Positions 13,501 through 25,300 of a stretch of DNA of 64,000 nt are shown piece after piece. The stretch comes from Burhinus oedicnemus (lineage: Eukaryota; Chordata; Aves; Charadriiformes; Burhinidae): positions 3,497,796 through 3,561,795 of the forward strand of contig VFFE01007255.1 of the NCBI GenBank assembly GCA_008921705.1, given 5' to 3'. Position numbers and translations under genes: made by a program. Below the pieces are notes generated by a model. The model was not told the DNA's origin and ran no database searches. It saw only the letters and a list, made by a program, of their open reading frames with translations. The stretch's first letter is position 1; each line of letters begins with the position of its first letter.

Positions 13501-14707
13501 TTGAATTTGTGACTGGCACTAAAAAGGGTACAACAACAAGTGCTGCTTCTACAACAACCACAACAGCCAGTACCACTGTGGGAGGTAAAGACCGGTTGTG
13601 TCTGTACCTATTAAGCTGCAGTAATGCTGGGATTAGTGCTTCCTGGAAACCCTAAAGGCTCCTTATTGATTGTGTATATAATGTGTATATAGCGTTCCTT
13701 CCAGGAGCTGACGGACTAGCTTTTCTCTAGTCCCTATATCCCATGGCTGTCCTTCTGCAATGAAAGCTTAGGAGACAGGTTGGATAGCGAAGAGGTTTAT
13801 TAGCAGGTGAAGAAACCTGCTGATGTTTCTGGTTGTAGAGTGTTCTTGGGACTGATACATCTCAAGAGATTTGTAAAGACTGAAAATCGCTCTCCTGCCT
13901 GCAGCCTGCCTTTTAAACTGGGAGGGAGAAAAAACACTGGAGGCTGCTGAGTGCGTCCTGTGCCTGTACCTGAGCAACTGAGATACGTGTGCTCTGTTAA
14001 AATTAAATGTGCTTTGGGGCAGGGAGTGAACCTGTCTCCCATTTGGCTAGAGTTCAGGTGTAGAGTTTTCCTTTGACTCTTGAGGTATATAGTTTTCTTT
14101 CCTCCTCAACATCTACTGCCAGCGTATGCTGAAATTAACGTGGTTCCCAGTGACAGGACGAGGGGCAATGGGCACAGGTTGGAACATAGGAAGTTCCATT
14201 CAAACACAAGAAAAAACTCCTTTATGGTGAGGGTGACAGAGCACTGGCACAGGCTGCCCAGGGAGGTTGTGGAGTCCCCTTCTCTGGAGATTTTCAAGAC
14301 CCACCTGGATGCAGTCCTGAGTAATGTGCTCTGGGCATTCCTGCGTCAGCAGGGGAGTTGGACTAGATGATCTCTAGAGGTCCCTTCCAACTCTGAAAAT
14401 TCCGTGAAAGTTGTCAAGTCAAGCAGTGGTAATGTTAAGAGTTGACAAGCCAGGGTGTTACAAAGAGACTGATGACCTTTAACATACTGCTAATCCTCGT
14501 TTGCATGATCTAATCAAATTCACAGATGCCCAGAAGAGGAAGAGCAAGTGGGACTCGGCCATCCCTGTAACAACGATAGCTCAGCCTACCATCCTCACCA
14601 CTACTGCAACGCTGCCAGGTGTTGTCACAGTGACAACCAGCGCAAGCGGATCCAAAACTACAGTTATATCAGCTGTTGGCACCATTGTGAAAAAGGCAAA
14701 GCAGTGA
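1508..14707 (+). CDS. SAP30BP: SAP30-binding protein, C-terminal 220 residues (8 exons)
   Basis: Coding exons: 1508-1550, 8061-8149, 10664-10755, 11223-11283, 11774-11825, 12220-12278, 13500-13584 and 14526-14707 (stop TGA 14705-14707). All have GT-AG borders and join in phase (663 nt, 220 codons plus stop). The protein is nearly identical to human SAP30BP (HCNGP family): it begins EFSELEKRDPQELV, runs through the conserved SERVRNMSPDEIKIPPEPPG and MDMNYIIQRKKEFRNP blocks (HCNGP domain), then a Thr-rich segment, a KRKSKWD basic patch and a tail ending KKAKQ. The human protein has 308 residues, so about 88 acidic N-terminal residues are encoded upstream of the window. Known role of the family: a nuclear protein that binds the SAP30 subunit of the Sin3-HDAC complex, also reported as a splicing cofactor working with RBM17. 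Identity is secure; the exon borders are read by eye. Confidence 0.95.
1551..8060. other. SAP30BP large intron
   Basis: A 6.5-kb intron between the exon ending ...QELV and the exon starting ASFSERV. It contains simple T-rich runs (for example 3441-3461) and no open frame with protein resemblance on either strand. I see no tRNA, and no convincing snoRNA. Confidence 0.6.
8150..10663. other. SAP30BP intron
   Basis: A 2.5-kb intron with consensus ends (GTTGGT donor, pyrimidine tract and TAG acceptor). Apart from the poly-T run I see no exon, RNA gene or clear repeat. Confidence 0.6.
8166..8183. repeat. poly-T run
   Basis: Eighteen T residues just downstream of the SAP30BP exon ending at 8149. 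It is a simple homopolymer, possibly the reverse-strand A-tail of an old retroposed fragment, but no element body is recognisable. Confidence 0.6.
12279..13499. other. SAP30BP intron
   Basis: A 1.2-kb T-rich intron between the exon ending KKERTK and the exon starting IEFVTGTKKG. A 123-codon open frame that reads out of the upstream exon into this intron has no resemblance beyond the exon and is treated as intronic. Confidence 0.6.
14140..14408 (+). mobile_element. CR1 LINE 3'-end fragment
   Basis: The sequence shows the classic avian CR1 3' terminus: gacaggacgaggggcaatgg at the left, 'caggctgcccagggaggttgtggagtc' similarity in the middle, and 'gatgatctctagaggtcccttccaact' similarity at the right, ending near attccgtga. 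It is in sense orientation within the last SAP30BP intron. Only the 3' few hundred bases are present, the usual 5'-truncated form; a 96-codon open frame across it is part of the element, not a host gene. Confidence 0.9.
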
Positions 14708-15650
14708 CTGGCATGCTGGGCCTGGATTTTTGGACTTAATTGTCATTGAAGCCATTGTTCTCTGAAGGGAGGGGTAGCTTTCGCCTTTGGTAAAAGACGA
14801 CAAGATTCTTTGAAACAGACCACAGTTCCCTTTTGAAAGACTGGGGGCAGGAGCAGGCATGCCAGCTGTGTGCCCACAGGAATGGACCTCTGCCGAAAAT
14901 GCCTCTGTCTTTTCTTGCTGTGGGAAGAACCAGTCTGCGTGTGTTGTACTGGAGGAAGATGGTATCTGGAGTCAGCTTGTAAAAGTTAGCTTATTATAGT
15001 ACTGCGTAAGGAAGGAGAAGGAATATCAGTATTACCCTTTTGTATTCCAGGTCACACTCAGAGGCTGCTAGCAGCTTGTGGTACGTACCTCCCTCACGTA
15101 TGTGAACCTAGTTCCAAGGGAATTAAAGCAGAGACAGTTGGTCAGTGTCCATCTTCAAATGTGTAGCAGAGACTTGAAGCGATCTGCGTCTATGAACCTA
15201 GACTCACTCTTTGTTATAGTACTGACATCTGTACCTGTGTGCGTATCTGTGTACACCTTAGTGACCGTGTGTTAAATAGTTAACTGTTGGGGAAACTGCT
15301 GAAATAGTCTTGTTACCGTCTTGCAGGGATGGAGATTTCTATGCAGAACCCGTAAGCTGTAGAGGTTTGATTTGTGAACTCATTTGCAAAGACCTGTGCA
15401 GAAAACTCTTCCGTTGCTGTGGAATGAGATTGGACAGCAGATGAGCAGAGGAAGGTGTCTGATCTTAATTGTGACATTGTCCATCTTTGTACTAGATGGT
15501 GATGTACTGTGAAATGCACACATGGCAGTTATTGCTTGCTCCACTGTTGTGAAAAAGTATTTTCAGTTGAAAATTTTATTGTATGAATCTTCTTATCCGT
15601 GTAGCAAAAAATTATTATAAAAATGGAAAAGTCTTTAAAAAAGTCCTAGT
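14708..15650 (+). other. SAP30BP 3' untranslated region (approximate)
   Basis: Sequence after the SAP30BP stop codon, with no coding resemblance and AT-rich towards 15.6 kb. The 3' end is uncertain. ATTAAA hexamers occur at 15122 and 15843, an A-rich stretch at about 15600-15645, and later AATAAA at 17986. Which is used cannot be decided from sequence alone. Confidence 0.45.
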
Positions 15651-15817
15651 GTCATTGATGTGTCTGCATTTCTCATCTTGGTGAAGGAGAACCAGTATCC
15701 ATTTGTTGTGCTTTGGGTTACAGATACCATTAGCTGAGTATGTAATAATTCCATGAGAGTGGGGGTGGCATGAAGGTTTTTTCACATTGTGGTTTTTTTT
15801 TTTTAAATCTCAAACTC

Positions 15818-15839
15818 GGGGGGCGGGGGGAAGGGGGGC
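15818..15839 (+). repeat. G-rich tract (possible G-quadruplex)
   Basis: Three runs of six G separated by one or two bases, downstream of the SAP30BP stop. The runs are long enough to be split into four or more G-tracts, so a quadruplex is possible on the + strand. Confidence 0.5.
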
Positions 15840-18800
15840 AACATTAAACTGATTTTGATTGGAAATAGGAAATACTTTTGTTGTAGAGGATGTTCTGAAA
15901 TAGTTGGTAATTCAGCTGTTCTTAATGCTATTTTTTCAAACCTATTCCTGCATCTTAAACTTCTTCAAAAGTTACCTTATAGTACTAGCACCTGGGTCTT
16001 TCATAAAACCTTCATCTATAGAGGCCAGTCTCCTAAAAAGGAGCTCGACAGCAATGAAGTGGTTTGTTCATTGTTTTGAGGTAGGTGGGATAAATAACTG
16101 AAATGGTTCCATTTGTGTAGAGAAACAGCTGCTAACCTGGCCTTTTTTCTTCTCTGCAGTGGTCGCTCCAGATTATTTAAATGGTCTTTAAATCTTAGAT
16201 TGTGATTTTTCAGATTCAGTTATTTTTCTGTTTCCCATTCTTTTGAGTTAAATTTCTACCCAGAACCTGTTTTTTTTTTTTTTTATAGTGCATAAGCAGT
16301 GATGGGAGAGAAGGTTGCTAGATCAACAGAAGTGTAAGTTTCTTAAAATTCAGCATTGCTTTTTCAGGGTTTTTCTATATACCTTATGTCACTCCTGATC
16401 CAGGCTTTGCATTTATGGAGACTTCAGGAAGAAATAAGAGGTTGGCTTCCTGCTTTTAAATAATTTTAAAATATGTTGAACACTTTGTCTTGGCAGTTGT
16501 TTTATCTTTAAAAATTCATCTGTGTATCCAGGAATGCTCATGGGGAAGAAACCAGGGGACTGATGAGTGTAGTGTGGGAAACTGGGGGGATGGTGGAATT
16601 ACCCTTTTTTTTAAAGCAATGACATATTGAAAAGCGTGAAAATAGCAAGGTGGAAACATCCCTTCTGTTGAATTACTCTGCACTGGGCTGCTGACTTCAT
16701 TCCTGCAAGCCTTAACTCCATCCACGTCCTGGGGCAGATGGTAACGGCTCCCTTGGCTGAGGGGCGTCTTCTGCTTTGGGACTGTTGGGCACTCTGCAGA
16801 GGATGACACGTTGCACCTCAACTATTAAAGGTGTTTTATTTCCTTACCTTGAGGATCAGAGTTCACGGAGTTTTCAGGAGTTTCTTGTAAAGGCCCAGGG
16901 TACACTCATGGTGGGAAATACAAGCCATTTGGTAGCTTTGCAGCTTCATAAGGTGACTTTCCTGTCTAGAATGTCTTGTACAATTCCAGCCTGTTTAAAA
17001 CTAGTACAATATAAATATCTATTTTAAAGTCCTGCCGACAACCTGTGGATGAAGGTACAACAGTAAAACTGCAGCGAAGTGGGCACCAGCTGCTGCAGTT
17101 TCTCTCAGACTATAGATTGATGACAAACTTTGGCCACCAGAAGGATCACCGCCATGGTCTTCTCCTGTGACCAGGGCTGGGAGGTGTGTCTGGGCTTCTA
17201 GAACAACATTCCTCTAATGAGTATCCTTAATATGTGTGCTGTGAGCAAGTTTGAAGCTGACTGAGATTAAATATCTCATTGAGACGTGTGCCAGTACACA
17301 GACGTGCAGCCTGGAGCCCGAGGCACCAGCCAGTCTTGTGCATCCCCTCTGTCCTGTCTGTAACTGGTGCGAAGCACAAAGTGGGAGAGTCTGATGAGAC
17401 TACGTTAATTTAACCAATCTCACCAGTTAAGCCTGAATATTAATGTAAATTATAATGGAAAAAATTTTGTGCCTTTTGTAAGAACTGACCGTCCCTTGCC
17501 TAATGTCTCACAAGTCCTTGTGATGTTGGATCAGACGTGGTCGCTCTGTCTCCTGACAGACGAGGAAACCCCTTGCAAATACAGTCTTTTTCAGACGGAT
17601 TACAGGGCTGGGATGTGAAACTCCTCCCTGGCTCTTGCTTCTGCTTGGTTTCTCACTTTCTTTAGTAATTTGGAAAGACTTATCTTCCATGGAAATGAGT
17701 AACTGCATCTGACAGATAACACAGTAAAAGGAATTCTTGATCCTAACCAGGAATAACTGGGCTAGATGAATTTGCTTGATTACGAGGAAATATTATTTAT
17801 ACACCTAGTTAAGCATGTCAGCACTTGTTTGTGTGTGTGCCTTACCTTATCGGGGCAGAGGAGCTGCAAAGGAAAGTGTGTCTGTCTGAATTTTTTTTTT
17901 TTTTCTTTTGAAAGCTGCTGCCAGATTGCAGCTGAACGTGAACCAGAGGAATAGGTTTGCGGAAAGAGAAAAAGGACTTGACTAAAATAAATAATTACAA
18001 GAAGAAAGTGCCATGTGCAGCTGTGAGTATGAAGCTGGGCCCCAGCCTGCTGCTTGGCACCGCCATGACACAGGGCGACTGCTGGAGTTCTTGGGGATGA
18101 ATCATTTTAACTGCAGAAGCTACTGAACATTGTTTAAATGCAAGTATCTTATTCATATCACACATCCTGGCACCCCACCCCTTCCTCTTCCATGCGCCCT
18201 CTTCCTTCTTGCTCTGCAGTCATTCCAAACCTCTGGATTCCTCTGCAGACCTGACGACCCGAGCTAAGAAAGGCTGCCCGTTTAGCTGCGGCGGGCAGGC
18301 AGCGGTGATGCCCAGCAGCTCCGGAGCAACAGGAAAATGCTGCTTAGCAGGGCTTGATGCTGCTGCACAGAGGGATAAGGAGAAAAATGCCTAAAACTGG
18401 TTCAGGGACGGCCGCGGGGCACCTGCAGCAGCAGTTTTCAAACTCCTGCGGTAACAGGCTCCTGCAAGAGACCTGGCTGAGCCGGGCTGTGCCCTGGCAG
18501 CTGACTCCCGAGCTCCTGTGACTTGAGTGTTTGCTGTCCACAGCGCAGAAAACAACTTGAAACATGCATGATTTGGGTGTTCGGGTTTGATGTTGTTTTT
18601 TGTTGTTCTTTTGTTTGGTTTTTTTTTCCCCCTCTCTCCTTTCCAAAAAGCTGGAGTGGAGATGCCAAGCATTGTATAACAAACTTGCGGCCAGTACAAT
18701 AGCTCGCTGCTCCTGTTTATCTTGCCTGTTGCTATCGGAAGTAATAGACGGATACACAGGTTGGAAACTGCCATTCTAGGAAAAAGCCTCTTTCCTACCT

Positions 18801-19758
18801 CTGAGAATGTCGCCCTGCAGGTTGGTGGCTTGCACTTGGCCGCGGTCAGTCAGAGAAAGCTGGAGGCAGCTTCAGGCATGCGAGAACCATGTCCTGAGGG
18901 AAAAGGATCCTCTCCTGGCCCGTGAAACCCCGGCCTGAAGCCCTCAAAGGGCCGGTTTGACTAGTCTGCTTGTTAGAAATCTGTATGGCTGCGATCGCAC
19001 CAGGGGCTGCCGGACGGCCGCTGGCGCAGGAGGGACCTGCTGTGTTTTAAACAGCCCTGGAGAGCTGCAAGCTGCGTCCGGGCTGCAAACTCGCAGCTCT
19101 CGGGGTTAAAAGGTTCTTTATGCTGCTGCTGCTGCAGTAGGGATTGCCCAGGCTGCGCTTCTGACCCCTAAAAGCTGCAGATACTCATTCTTGCCTCTCC
19201 TCCCAAGGGGAGACTAACTGTACCCAGGAGAGTAAAACCGGTCCTATTTTCCTTATTCCTTAGCCTGAGAACTACAGGCTCGTGCGCCTGGAAAATCACG
19301 GGGCTTCTCTCTGCCTACCACCTTTTTAAGCACGGGTGTCTCCTGGCTTGGGGAGGTTTGTTTTAGCTGAAACTCCACGTTCCAGTGTGTGTCTGCCGCG
19401 CCGGGCTGCTCGGAGGAGGGAGGAGAGCTGCTGCCATGAAGTCATCCTTGGCCGGCTCTGCTCTCGCCCTCCCTTCTGAAGTCTCTTCTCCCACCTCCGT
19501 GCCCCGAGGTGTTGATTTTTCTTTCCTATTTGCTTGTTGTGATTTAGAGACCTCTCCTCCTTTGATGCTGTTGTGGGAAGGGATTTTGTGCGTTCAGGAT
19601 TTGCTTTTATTTTACGTCTGGCTGGGTGCTGCCTGGCCCAAAGAGCAGGTGGGGAGGGGCAGCGCTTGCCAGCCCCACCTCAAACCGTAAAATGTGAGCA
19701 CCTGAAGCTATGTTTTAGTTGGCTTGCTGCTGTACTGGCTGTTTTATGAGAGTTATTT

Positions 19759-19778
19759 NNNNNNNNNNNNNNNNNNNN
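19759..19778. other. Assembly gap (20 N)
   Basis: Twenty N residues followed directly by an A-rich stretch. The gap probably marks an unresolved homopolymer; its true length is unknown. Confidence 0.99.
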
Positions 19779-21120
19779 AAAAAAATGAGGAAAAAAAAGT
19801 CTTCCTTGCAAGGCTTTGGGCCACGCCAAGGCTCTGCTGGTGACCCGGGTGGCTCTAGCAGCGTGGAGGTGATCGCTTCACCCGGCGTCCGGCCGGCTGA
19901 CGCCTGCACGAGCTCCTTTCCAGCTCTTCTTCATCGCAGGGAGAAGACGCCGTAGCTCTCTGTGAAGCCCCTCAAACAGATGGTCTTTGCTACGTGCCCA
20001 GGGAGTTATCAAAGAGCATGGGCTGCTCGCTCCTGCTAAATGGGTGAACCCAGGAAAGCCCAGAGTTGTTACCTCCAGAGAAAGAGAGCTGCTTTTCAGC
20101 AGGGCCCTCTAGAATGGTCTAAGGTGAAAATAAATAAATTGTTGCTGAGGTACAAGACCCACAAAGGGGCTGTGAGGTTCCACCGAAGCCTCCTCTTCCT
20201 TTTGGTGAGGGTTTACACCAGCGTGTTCATGCCTCGCTCTTACAGAGCAGTTTTCCACCTCCGAGCCTCGCCATGCGCTGCCGTTCCTCTGACTGTTTAT
20301 ATCCAGCTTCCTTCCTTTGGCTCGAAGCGAGAACCACGGACACCAATGACTTCCAATATTTAGTCTTTGTTTATTTGAAACTTGTCTTTGGCTGGGGCTG
20401 GGCTGGTGCTTTCGGTTGCCAATAAACAGCAAAGCACCAGGATTTCACAAGAAAAGGTTTTGCCTTTTCACGTAGAAGGCGTCTGTCTGTCTGCCCTCTA
20501 CCAGGTTTGTATGATCCAGCATTAGGAAGAAAACAAGCCTGTCTTTTGGTGCGCGGATAAAAGGTGAAGTTGCTGGTACTTTTAACCTCTCTCCTCTTTG
20601 CGTGGCCTCTTGTGGTGCCTGGAGACCACAACACAAGGTGATGGTCCTTCCCTCCAGGGCTGTGGTGGCTGGCTCCTGACGAGGCTCTCGCCCACGCTAT
20701 TGAATGTCTTGTGTGGGCCCAGCCGGCACAAACTGGGAGGAAAGGTGGGCGAAAGGTGGGCTACCTTTCTAAATCTTTCAAACGTAACACCAGTGTGTGT
20801 TCATCCCTTTGGCAGCTGGAGAAGATGCTAACGTAACCCTGGTGGGTCCTGTTTTCCCTGGATGGATGTTAGGATTGTCGTAGGCTGAAATTTTATCCTT
20901 TACTAGCATTTTCCTCAAGTCTTGTTTCGGTGGCCCACTGACCTCTTGCTGCCGGTCCATCCCAGGGGCAAATGGCCACCGGTGACGTTCAGCAAAGGGA
21001 TTTTCTTTTAGGTACGTGTTTATGACACGGAGCATCCATTGCAAAACAAGCGACATGCTTAGTTAACGCTGTCTTAGGGGAAAGGCAGAAGAAGAGAACA
21101 CGGGAGGATTTCATCCTGCA

Positions 21121-21230
21121 CTTTAATTACCCGGGTAATTACATGAAGCATAATTTGGGGCAATAAATTATGTACGCATTAATGTACATTAATGATACAT
21201 CATTAAGCATTCCTTAAATTTATGCCAGAT
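21121..21230. promoter_or_regulatory. AT-rich palindrome cluster, candidate enhancer
   Basis: Two perfect 18-bp palindromes, TAATTACCCGGGTAATTA (21124-21141) and CATTAATGTACATTAATG (21177-21194), lie 35 bases apart. An interrupted one follows, AATGAT-ac-ATCATT (21191-21204). The TAATTA and ATTAAT cores are typical homeodomain-binding cores, and their paired inverted arrangement is what dimeric or paired-class homeodomain proteins bind. The palindromes are seen directly; the enhancer role is inference. Confidence 0.4.
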
Positions 21231-23494
21231 AGCAGGATATTGCTAATACGGTGTACAGTGCAGCGATGGGATCGAGTATTTATTTTCCTTTTAGCAGTGT
21301 GTGCCGTTACAGAACTCAGAGGGGGATGACGGTGCTCCAGCAGCAGGAGCTGGGCTGTAACCGCTCAACAGAGACCTAGAAAAAGCCCCGGAGCTGTCTC
21401 CGGACACGCTGCGGTGGCAGGACAGAAAGAAGAAAGGTTCTGTACAATCTGGCGGGGCATTAAAAAAGAAGCAAAGAATAAACCCTAAAACCACTTGTAA
21501 TTATCAGTAATTGGCGCTCGGGCTGGTAGTCTCAGCAGAGAGCACAATAATTTAGCATGAGCTATAAAAATGACTTGTTTTCGCTCCTAGGGCAAAAATT
21601 TTTCGGCCACTTTGCTGCAGCAGAAAATCTCTGGTTTATAAGTGTGATGTCCACCACGTACACGGTTGTGAGCTTTGGAGCCATCTGCAGCGAAATCTGC
21701 TGATCCTTCCTCTCCAACGTCCCTGTTCTGTGTTTAAAACAGCAGATTTGCGTGGCAAAAGCCTGATCCAGCAGGCAGAGAGTGAGGTATTGAACAATGG
21801 CAAAAACTTGAACTCACCAGGAATTCTTCTTCTCTGGGAGAATATCTTGGAGAAGTTGCCTGAAAAGCAGCCTGTAAAACAACAACATTTTTTAAAGACA
21901 TTCTTATGACTGTTTACTGAGAATTTATAATTCCTCTCTGCTCTGGTGCCTTCAAGTTTGGTAGTAGAATTGTCTTGATGTTCGAAAAACGCCTTTTATC
22001 AGCCCTGCAAATGTCTCCTTAATGCAGCCTGGTTACAAATCTCTGGGAAAATTCATGCTCCATTTGCTTGGAGATTTGTTAGGGGCTGAGGGGATGCTTT
22101 TCAAAGAAAGGTGCAAAAATGAGCACCTTGGTCTCTTCTGGCAGCACCCATGGTGAGTGATTGGGCTCCTCCTTGCAGCTGGAGGGGCTGAGTGGAGCCG
22201 GTCCTCATCCTTGCTCCTCCAGGCTGCTGGGATGAAGGGGAGGGAGATGGTGCCAGGCAGCCCTGGGGCTGTTGGAGCATCTGTAGGTGAGACCAGAGAC
22301 ACTTGACAGGAGGCAACATAGGCATCCTCTATCTCGAGCAGAGAAAGGAGGACATCCAGAAACCAAAGACACCAAAGATTGTGGTGGAAGCTGGCTGCTC
22401 CCAAGCTTTTCTGCTTGGCTCCAGAGCTCCTGTTGGGGAACCATCATTACAATACCTTTTGGTTGGGTTTTTTTTTGGTTTTTTTTAGTGATATATTTCT
22501 TGCTTGTAGCCTAAATCGCCTTTTTTAACTCCAGCACCTGGCAGCATTGCTTACCCCAGCGCCAAGGGAGAACTGCGGGGGGCTGGGGTGCTGCTGGCGG
22601 ATGGGAGCAGGGAGCAGGGGAGGTGGGCAGACACCTCTGCAGGCATCGGCACATGCTCCCCTCTGGCCTTGGGCGCTGAAGCCCGGCTTTCCTCCACCTG
22701 CGACGTCCTACAACTTCTGCTGCCTCTCTGCAGGTCCCTCTGCCTTCAGCCCCTCAACGGTGACGATCTGCTCTTCGCCACCAGCCGCTGCCGTAGCTCG
22801 AGCATTAGAACCTCGTGTCCCAGCTCCCGTGTTGCAGTAAATATCTGCTGTGGTTCAAAAAAACCCCCAAGCAACGGCCCCTTAATTCCCAGAATTTTTG
22901 TTTAAATGTAGGAAATGGCATCTCCGAAAGGGCCGGGGTAAGGCTGAGATTGCCAAGTCAAGCGTTCACAAACTAGGAAATACCAGACTTCAGCTGCCTG
23001 GGCCATCTTCAGCTGCGCCCCTGCCTGTTTCCCGTTTGCTGCTGCAGTTTTTAACGGCATGAGCACATCCTCTTTTTTCCTGGGGCTTAATTAATTTACA
23101 CGTATTTACTCGAGCTTCTTCTTTCTCGTAGTGAAAGGAATCCAGCCCCTTGCTTTCATTTGAATCAGTGCTTGGTCACCATCATTAGGGCGTCAATCAG
23201 CAGCCACCATGATGCTGTATTAATAATGAAGAGGCCAAAATTGTCCTGCTCATATTTTTGCTCTGCAAGAAAGGCAGGAAATATGCGACTTTTTTGTCCG
23301 GCTGTTGCTATTGTTTGTGTTGAAGCCGAGGGGAATGCAGTTTTTCCTTGTGAGGATTTATGGGGGAGCTAAAATGCAACCTCTGCCGTCACATCTGCTC
23401 CGGTACGTGCAGTACACCCTGCACCGTGGGAGGTGCGAGCGGGTCTGAGCCGTGATAAACCCCAGACTCTAAAGCAAAAGTCAGATGCGGGACA

Positions 23495-23530
23495 ACAAAA
23501 AAAACCCAAAAAAACAAAAAAACAAAAAAC
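23495..23530. repeat. A-rich simple repeat
   Basis: Runs of six to eight A separated by C residues. Low-complexity sequence with no attached element body. Confidence 0.7.
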
Positions 23531-24450
23531 CCTCACCTGAACTCCAAAGTCTCCTCTCTGTTTCTGTGGCAGGGGAAGGGGTTTTGGATCCAGCCCAGCC
23601 TAGGGGCTGGAGGCAGCGGTGGGATTGCTGCTCCTTGGACCGTGGCAGGACGCGTTAGGAGCAGGTGTGGATGGGTCTCTGTTCCGGTGCTACAGGGGGT
23701 TGCGTTGCCCCGCGAGCCGGACCTAGCGCAGGCGAGGAGTGGGCCGTCGTGCTCGTGCCCTGGATGAAGCGGGATGTGGATCCATCCTCTTGGTGAGCCA
23801 GGTACCGCGGCTGGGCTCGGAGGCGGGGTGGCGGTTGTCGCGGCAGAAAGTTACCTGGTATTTCAGCTAGGAGCTACCTGGGGGCTGGGGTAACACCCCC
23901 GCTCCTGCCAGTGGGAAATCTGGAGGAGAAACCCCCAGCAAGGGGATGAAGCTGAGCAGCCAACGCTGCCCATCGCTCGCTGCCCCCTCCGTGCACCCTC
24001 TGCACGGCGGGACGCTTCCCACCACCCTGTGTGCGGTGGGACACCTTCCCACCACCCGCTCAGCCCTTTTCCTGTGGGACGGTGCTTGTGCGCAGGGAGG
24101 GTCCGGGGGCGGCTGTGCCTGTCGGTCCAGGTGTGCGAGGGATGAATGCCAACCCCTGAGTCACGGGCACCCCCGCCTCCCTCCCCGGCTGGGATAAAGC
24201 TTGTCCTCACCTGGGATCCGATCTCATTTATCGCCGTTCCCACCTTTCCTCCCCATCAGCCCCCCCCGGGAGGGAGAGGCGGCAGCTCCGGGACGGCGAG
24301 GGGAGCGAGAACAAAGTCGATATTTGACTGGAGGGGACAGAAACCGGCGGGGAGGTATGTGGGAGCACGGGCTGCCTGCCTTCCCCGCCGGACTGGAAGT
24401 TGACGTTTAACCGGAAAGAGAAAAGGGACAGAAAATAGAGAGGAGGGAGA

Positions 24451-24494
24451 GGAAAAAGAAAAAAAAAAAAAAAAGAAAGAAAGAAAAGAAAAGG
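24451..24494. repeat. Poly-A / GAAA low-complexity tract
   Basis: An A run of about 16 followed by GAAA-type units on the + strand, directly left of the CpG-rich block. Confidence 0.7.
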
Positions 24495-24599
24495 CCAAGG
24501 CTGGAAATCAAGTTGCGGCAGCGAAGCAGCACGTTCCCCCTCTGCCTTCAGAAGAATTTCTTGGCTTGGTGTGTGGGTGCCTGTTATTCGGGCTGCGGC

Positions 24600-25300
24600 A
24601 GAGGATTTTGACACTGAGTCAGACCCAGCGCTAATGAGGTTTGTGGAATTAATTCATCTGTGCTCTTGAGCGTCCGGCTTGCTTTAATTTCGCTGTATTG
24701 ATGAACCGAGGGGTGAAATAAGGTGCGGGGCTCCTTGCGCCAGCAGGTAGGCAGGGCACGGAGCGGGGGAGCTCAGCTCCCTGCCTGCTTCTTCCCCCTT
24801 TTTCCTCTGGTTTTGGCTGTCGGACGCCGTCTCGTGCCTCTGGGCCGGCCGGGAAGGGCAGCGCTCGTGACCGAGCAGGGCTTCGCAGGGCTGCGTGGGG
24901 CCCTTTTTCTCTCTGCAGGTATTTGGGTGGGGGGGCCCGTGGGGCGGAGGTGGGGACACCGCAGTGTGGTGAGGCAGCGCCGAGCCCTTCGGGGACCATT
25001 TGTCGCAGGTTTCAAAGGTTGCCCTCTCCGTCCGCCCCGCTTCCAGGGGAAAAGGCGGTTGTGCCTTGGAGCTGGCACCCAGGGAAAACTTTCACGGGTG
25101 AAATTGCCCGAGGTCGGCCGGGCTGCGGGTGGCCCCGGCTCGCCCAGCCCAGGGAGGTTGTGCTGCAGAACGGGTGACTGCGTGCGGACCCCCTGCGAGC
25201 GGGGAAGCGAGGGGAGGGGGTGTCCCCGGAGGAAAAGGCCGGGGGGGGAGTAGGGGTTCAGGGTGGGCTTTGGTGAACCGCAGGTGCCGGGGTATTTGCG
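24600..25300 (+). promoter_or_regulatory. CpG-rich block, candidate ITGB4 promoter and noncoding exon 1
   Basis: GC-rich sequence with frequent CpG, about 4.1 kb upstream of the ITGB4 start-codon exon. That exon begins with an acceptor only 10 bases before the ATG, so a 5' noncoding exon must exist upstream. A donor-like CAG|GTAGGC at 24744-24752 is one possible end for it. No TATA box is evident. Other GC-rich sequence up to 29 kb could equally hold the promoter. Inference only. Confidence 0.3.

Larger units (their letters stand above)
15651..21120. other. Intergenic / distal 3'UTR interval, no gene recognised
   Basis: Between SAP30BP and ITGB4. All open frames are short, lack homology that I recognise and lack splice-supported continuations. 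It holds T-rich simple tracts (16271-16285, about 17889-17905, 18590-18632) and a sequencing gap. The first part may be long 3'UTR of SAP30BP. Confidence 0.5.
21231..24600. other. Intergenic interval upstream of ITGB4
   Basis: No exon or RNA gene recognised. It contains T-rich (22467-22490) and A-rich (23495-23530) low-complexity tracts. GC and CpG content rise from about 23.6 kb. Confidence 0.5.

Noticed and set aside
13768..14042. Two minus-strand open frames of 69 and 80 codons in the last SAP30BP intron
   Set aside because: No family resemblance, overlapping frames and low-complexity composition.
14080..14370. 96-codon open frame in the last SAP30BP intron
   Set aside because: It lies largely within the CR1 3'-end fragment and is repeat sequence, not a host gene.
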